NCBI GenBank assembly: GCA_963747535.1
Contig: CAVVFX010000003.1
Coordinates: forward strand, 372,001 to 436,000
Source: CAVVFX01 sp963747535
GTDB taxonomy: Bacteria > Acidobacteriota > Terriglobia > Bryobacterales > Bryobacteraceae
Direction: 5' to 3'
Length of the DNA stretch: 64,000 bases
Shown here: piece after piece, positions 62,494 through 64,000 of the stretch
How the letters are laid out: every line of letters starts with the position of its first letter
Position numbering within the stretch: the first letter of the stretch is position 1
The notes under the pieces: generated by a model
Seen by the model: only the letters and a program-made list of their open reading frames with translations
The model's database searches: none
What the model was told of the DNA's origin: nothing
Program-made: the position numbers and the translations under genes

Positions 62494-63110
62494 TGGCACC
62501 TACCCCTAAAGCGCTCATCTTCGACTTAGGCAAAGTTCTCATCGCCTTCGACTTTCAGCGGGCCTATGATCGCTTGCAGCCTCTCTGCGGATACCCCGTC
62601 GCCGAGATCCGCCGCCGGGCTGGGAACACGGGTCTGATACCACTCCTCGAGGCCGGCCAGGTGAGTTCCCGCGATTTCATATCCAGTATCGGCGCCGCCC
62701 TGGACGTCTCCTTCGAGTACGAACAATTCCGTGAAATCTGGAACTCTGTCTTCCTGCCCGGCACCTTGATCCCCGAATCGCTCATCGCCAATCTCAAGAA
62801 GCGCTACCCTCTTGTATTGCTCTCTAATACCAACGAAATGCATTTCGAGATGCTGGACCGTTGTTACCCGATCCTCAGCCATTTCGAAAAGCGCGCGCTA
62901 TCCCACCGGGTCGGAGCGATGAAGCCCAGCCCGTTGATCTACCAAAAGGCAGTCGAATTAAGCGGGTTCCGTCCCGACGAGTGCTTCTTCACCGACGACA
63001 TTCCCGAGTACGTAGAAGCTGCCCGTGCTCTCGGCATTGATGCCGTGCAGTTCCAATCGCTGGAACAATTACAACAGGAACTTGCCGGCCGCAACATCCG
63101 CTGGGATTGA
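62493..63110 (+). CDS. HAD-superfamily hydrolase (epoxide-hydrolase-like/YihX subgroup)
   Basis: The 205-residue protein has the HAD motifs. Motif I is LIFDLGKVLI (nucleophile D11, with Gly in the third position, as in DLGGVL proteins). LLSNTNEMH is motif II, a K in RVGAMKPSPLIY motif III, and FFTDDIPEYV motif IV. It is probably a sugar-phosphate or nucleotide phosphatase. It is translationally coupled to the upstream membrane protein by a 1-bp overlap. The frame upstream to 62208 lies within that gene. Confidence 0.85.
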   Translation: MAPTPKALIFDLGKVLIAFDFQRAYDRLQPLCGYPVAEIRRRAGNTGLIPLLEAGQVSSRDFISSIGAALDVSFEYEQFREIWNSVFLPGTLIPESLIANLKKRYPLVLLSNTNEMHFEMLDRCYPILSHFEKRALSHRVGAMKPSPLIYQKAVELSGFRPDECFFTDDIPEYVEAARALGIDAVQFQSLEQLQQELAGRNIRWD

Positions 63111-63287
63111 CCGACTGCTCCGCCCGAACTCGAGGACTGGCGCATCAGTACCAAAGAATTCCATGAACCTGCAATGGGCGGTCGTCGTTTCGCCCGGCAG
63201 CGCGATTTCACCGGCAGTCTCGACGTTGCTATCAGAAATCCAGGCGCCTGGAATTGCAATCCATGCCTAAGATCTTTGCCGGTCTTT

Positions 63288-63380
63288 CTCTCCAGAAACT
63301 GCCGCCAAACTTCGCTCGCGGAGGCAAAGGCGCGATTCTCAGACCCATCGGACCGCGGACTGCCCGGCGGTTAGCGGCTC
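63288..63380. repeat. single copy of the 89-bp repeat
   Basis: CTCTCCAGAAACTGCCGCC, CGCGGAGGCAAAGGCG and GGACCGCGGACTGCCCGGCGG-type segments match the tandem units at 21373-21640. As there, the copy lies between convergent genes (HAD hydrolase and ferredoxin). Confidence 0.75.
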
Positions 63381-63435
63381 ACGGCTGCTACACACTCAGG
63401 CAAACCAACTGAAAGCGGCTTGGACAGAAGGGGAT

Positions 63436-63696
63436 TTACCGCCCGAAATAGTCAGCGTTCATCTTGGTGAAGTGAGCCCACTTCTCTGGGAGATCGTCCA
63501 GCGCGAAAATTGCCGATACCGGGCAAACGGGGACGCATGCGCCGCAATCGATGCATTCGACCGGATCGATGTACAGCATCTCGGCGTCGGCAAACCTCGC
63601 GTCGTCCTTCTTCGGGTGAATGCAATCCACCGGGCAAGCATCGACGCAGGCCGAATCTTTGGTGCCAATGCAAGGTTCTGCAATTACATATGCCAT
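63436..63696 (-). CDS. 7Fe/8Fe-type ferredoxin
   Basis: The 86-residue protein has two cluster motifs. The first is SACVDACPVDCI with a further cysteine in EPCIGT. The second is ECIDCGACVPVCP. The arrangement matches ferredoxins with one 3Fe-4S and one 4Fe-4S cluster (FdxA-like), in which the first cluster may lack one ligand. It transfers electrons in the cytoplasm. The ATG at 63696 starts MAYVIAEPC, as in most family members. Confidence 0.9.
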   Translation of the reverse strand: MAYVIAEPCIGTKDSACVDACPVDCIHPKKDDARFADAEMLYIDPVECIDCGACVPVCPVSAIFALDDLPEKWAHFTKMNADYFGR

Positions 63697-63849
63697 AAAT
63701 ATCTCGGAATCTTAGAGTATGGCATATACGCGCCCAGCGGCACAATTCCAACCGACCGAACTGCGAATGATCCCGTCTGAACGGCGACTTTTGGCCCGTC
63801 GGCGGCGGACTTTCGGCGATCGTTCCGGCGGAATAGCGACAACGAAAAA

Positions 63850-64000
63850 CTACCGCTGCACCCGCCCCGACCCGCCGCCCTTCACCAAAGCATTCACCTC
63901 ATCCACCGTGAACCGGTTGAAATCCCCGGGAATCGAATGCTTCAGACAAGACGCCGCCACTGCGAATTCCAGCGCTTCCTGCGAACCCGGCAGCGTCAGC
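63850..64000 (-). CDS. C-terminal end of a PfkB-family sugar kinase (partial)
   Basis: Fifty codons are visible, ending with TAG at 63850. The piece contains SQEALEFAVAASCLKHSIPGD and ends VNALVKGGGSGRVQR. This is the C-terminal signature of 2-keto-3-deoxygluconate kinase-like PfkB proteins. The catalytic domain lies beyond the window edge. It is on the minus strand and would be transcribed toward the ferredoxin gene. Confidence 0.7.
   Translation of the reverse strand, partial: LTLPGSQEALEFAVAASCLKHSIPGDFNRFTVDEVNALVKGGGSGRVQR

Overview
The window looks like chromosomal DNA of an Acidobacteriota bacterium, probably Bryobacterales (Solibacter-like). This is inferred from gene content: a DUF1552 gene followed by a DUF1592-type planctomycete-cytochrome gene, a very large carboxypeptidase-regulatory/TonB-barrel protein, OmpL-like porins, many Sec- and Tat-exported enzymes and a GC-rich composition. 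There was no 16S or marker-gene comparison. No rRNA, tRNA, CRISPR array or prophage was seen.

Layout. 1-3.3 kb: the tail of a secreted protein, a frame-broken Gfo/Idh/MocA oxidoreductase and a class III aminotransferase. 3.3-6.3 kb: a decaheme cytochrome c and an outer-membrane barrel, a likely porin-cytochrome electron conduit. 6.4-9.6 kb: MATE exporter, double VOC protein and a half-length PaaK-like protein. 9.7-13.1 kb: a compact operon of three exported enzymes (amidohydrolase, RidA, SelA-like PLP enzyme). 13.1-18.4 kb: a Clp-type AAA+/receiver fusion, infA, csp, a radical SAM protein, Uma2 and rpmE with an upstream terminator-ended RNA. 18.5-24 kb: MFS transporter, PBP4, small secreted and Cys-rich proteins, CbiX and a flavin reductase. 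24-34 kb: two porins, one with two frame breaks, two secreted proteins and a 1159-residue TonB-type barrel. 34-38 kb: a GT-C-like membrane protein and a DUF885 peptidase. 38.1-39.9 kb: a complete ISKra4-like insertion sequence with 9-bp target duplications. 40-52.9 kb: aminotransferase, TPR protein, GH20 hexosaminidase, an HTH regulator/DUF899 locus and the DUF1552/DUF1592 pair. 53-61 kb (minus strand): a secreted hydrolase and a likely operon with ABC transporter, secreted protein, zinc ribbon, LysM/peptidoglycan-binding protein, caspase-fold-like protein and a propeller-like protein. 61-64 kb: amidohydrolase, membrane protein, HAD phosphatase, ferredoxin and the end of a sugar kinase.

The most unusual feature is a dispersed two-hairpin repeat, seen 15 times, always in the same orientation. 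Diverged copies carry paired changes that keep the stem. Several copies lie inside genes: one is read through in frame within a membrane protein, and three form the start regions of exported proteins. A second repeat (89-bp unit, three tandem copies plus one single copy) sits only between convergent genes here. Four single-base or dinucleotide frame disruptions (one gene has two) mean that either pseudogenes or assembly errors are present.
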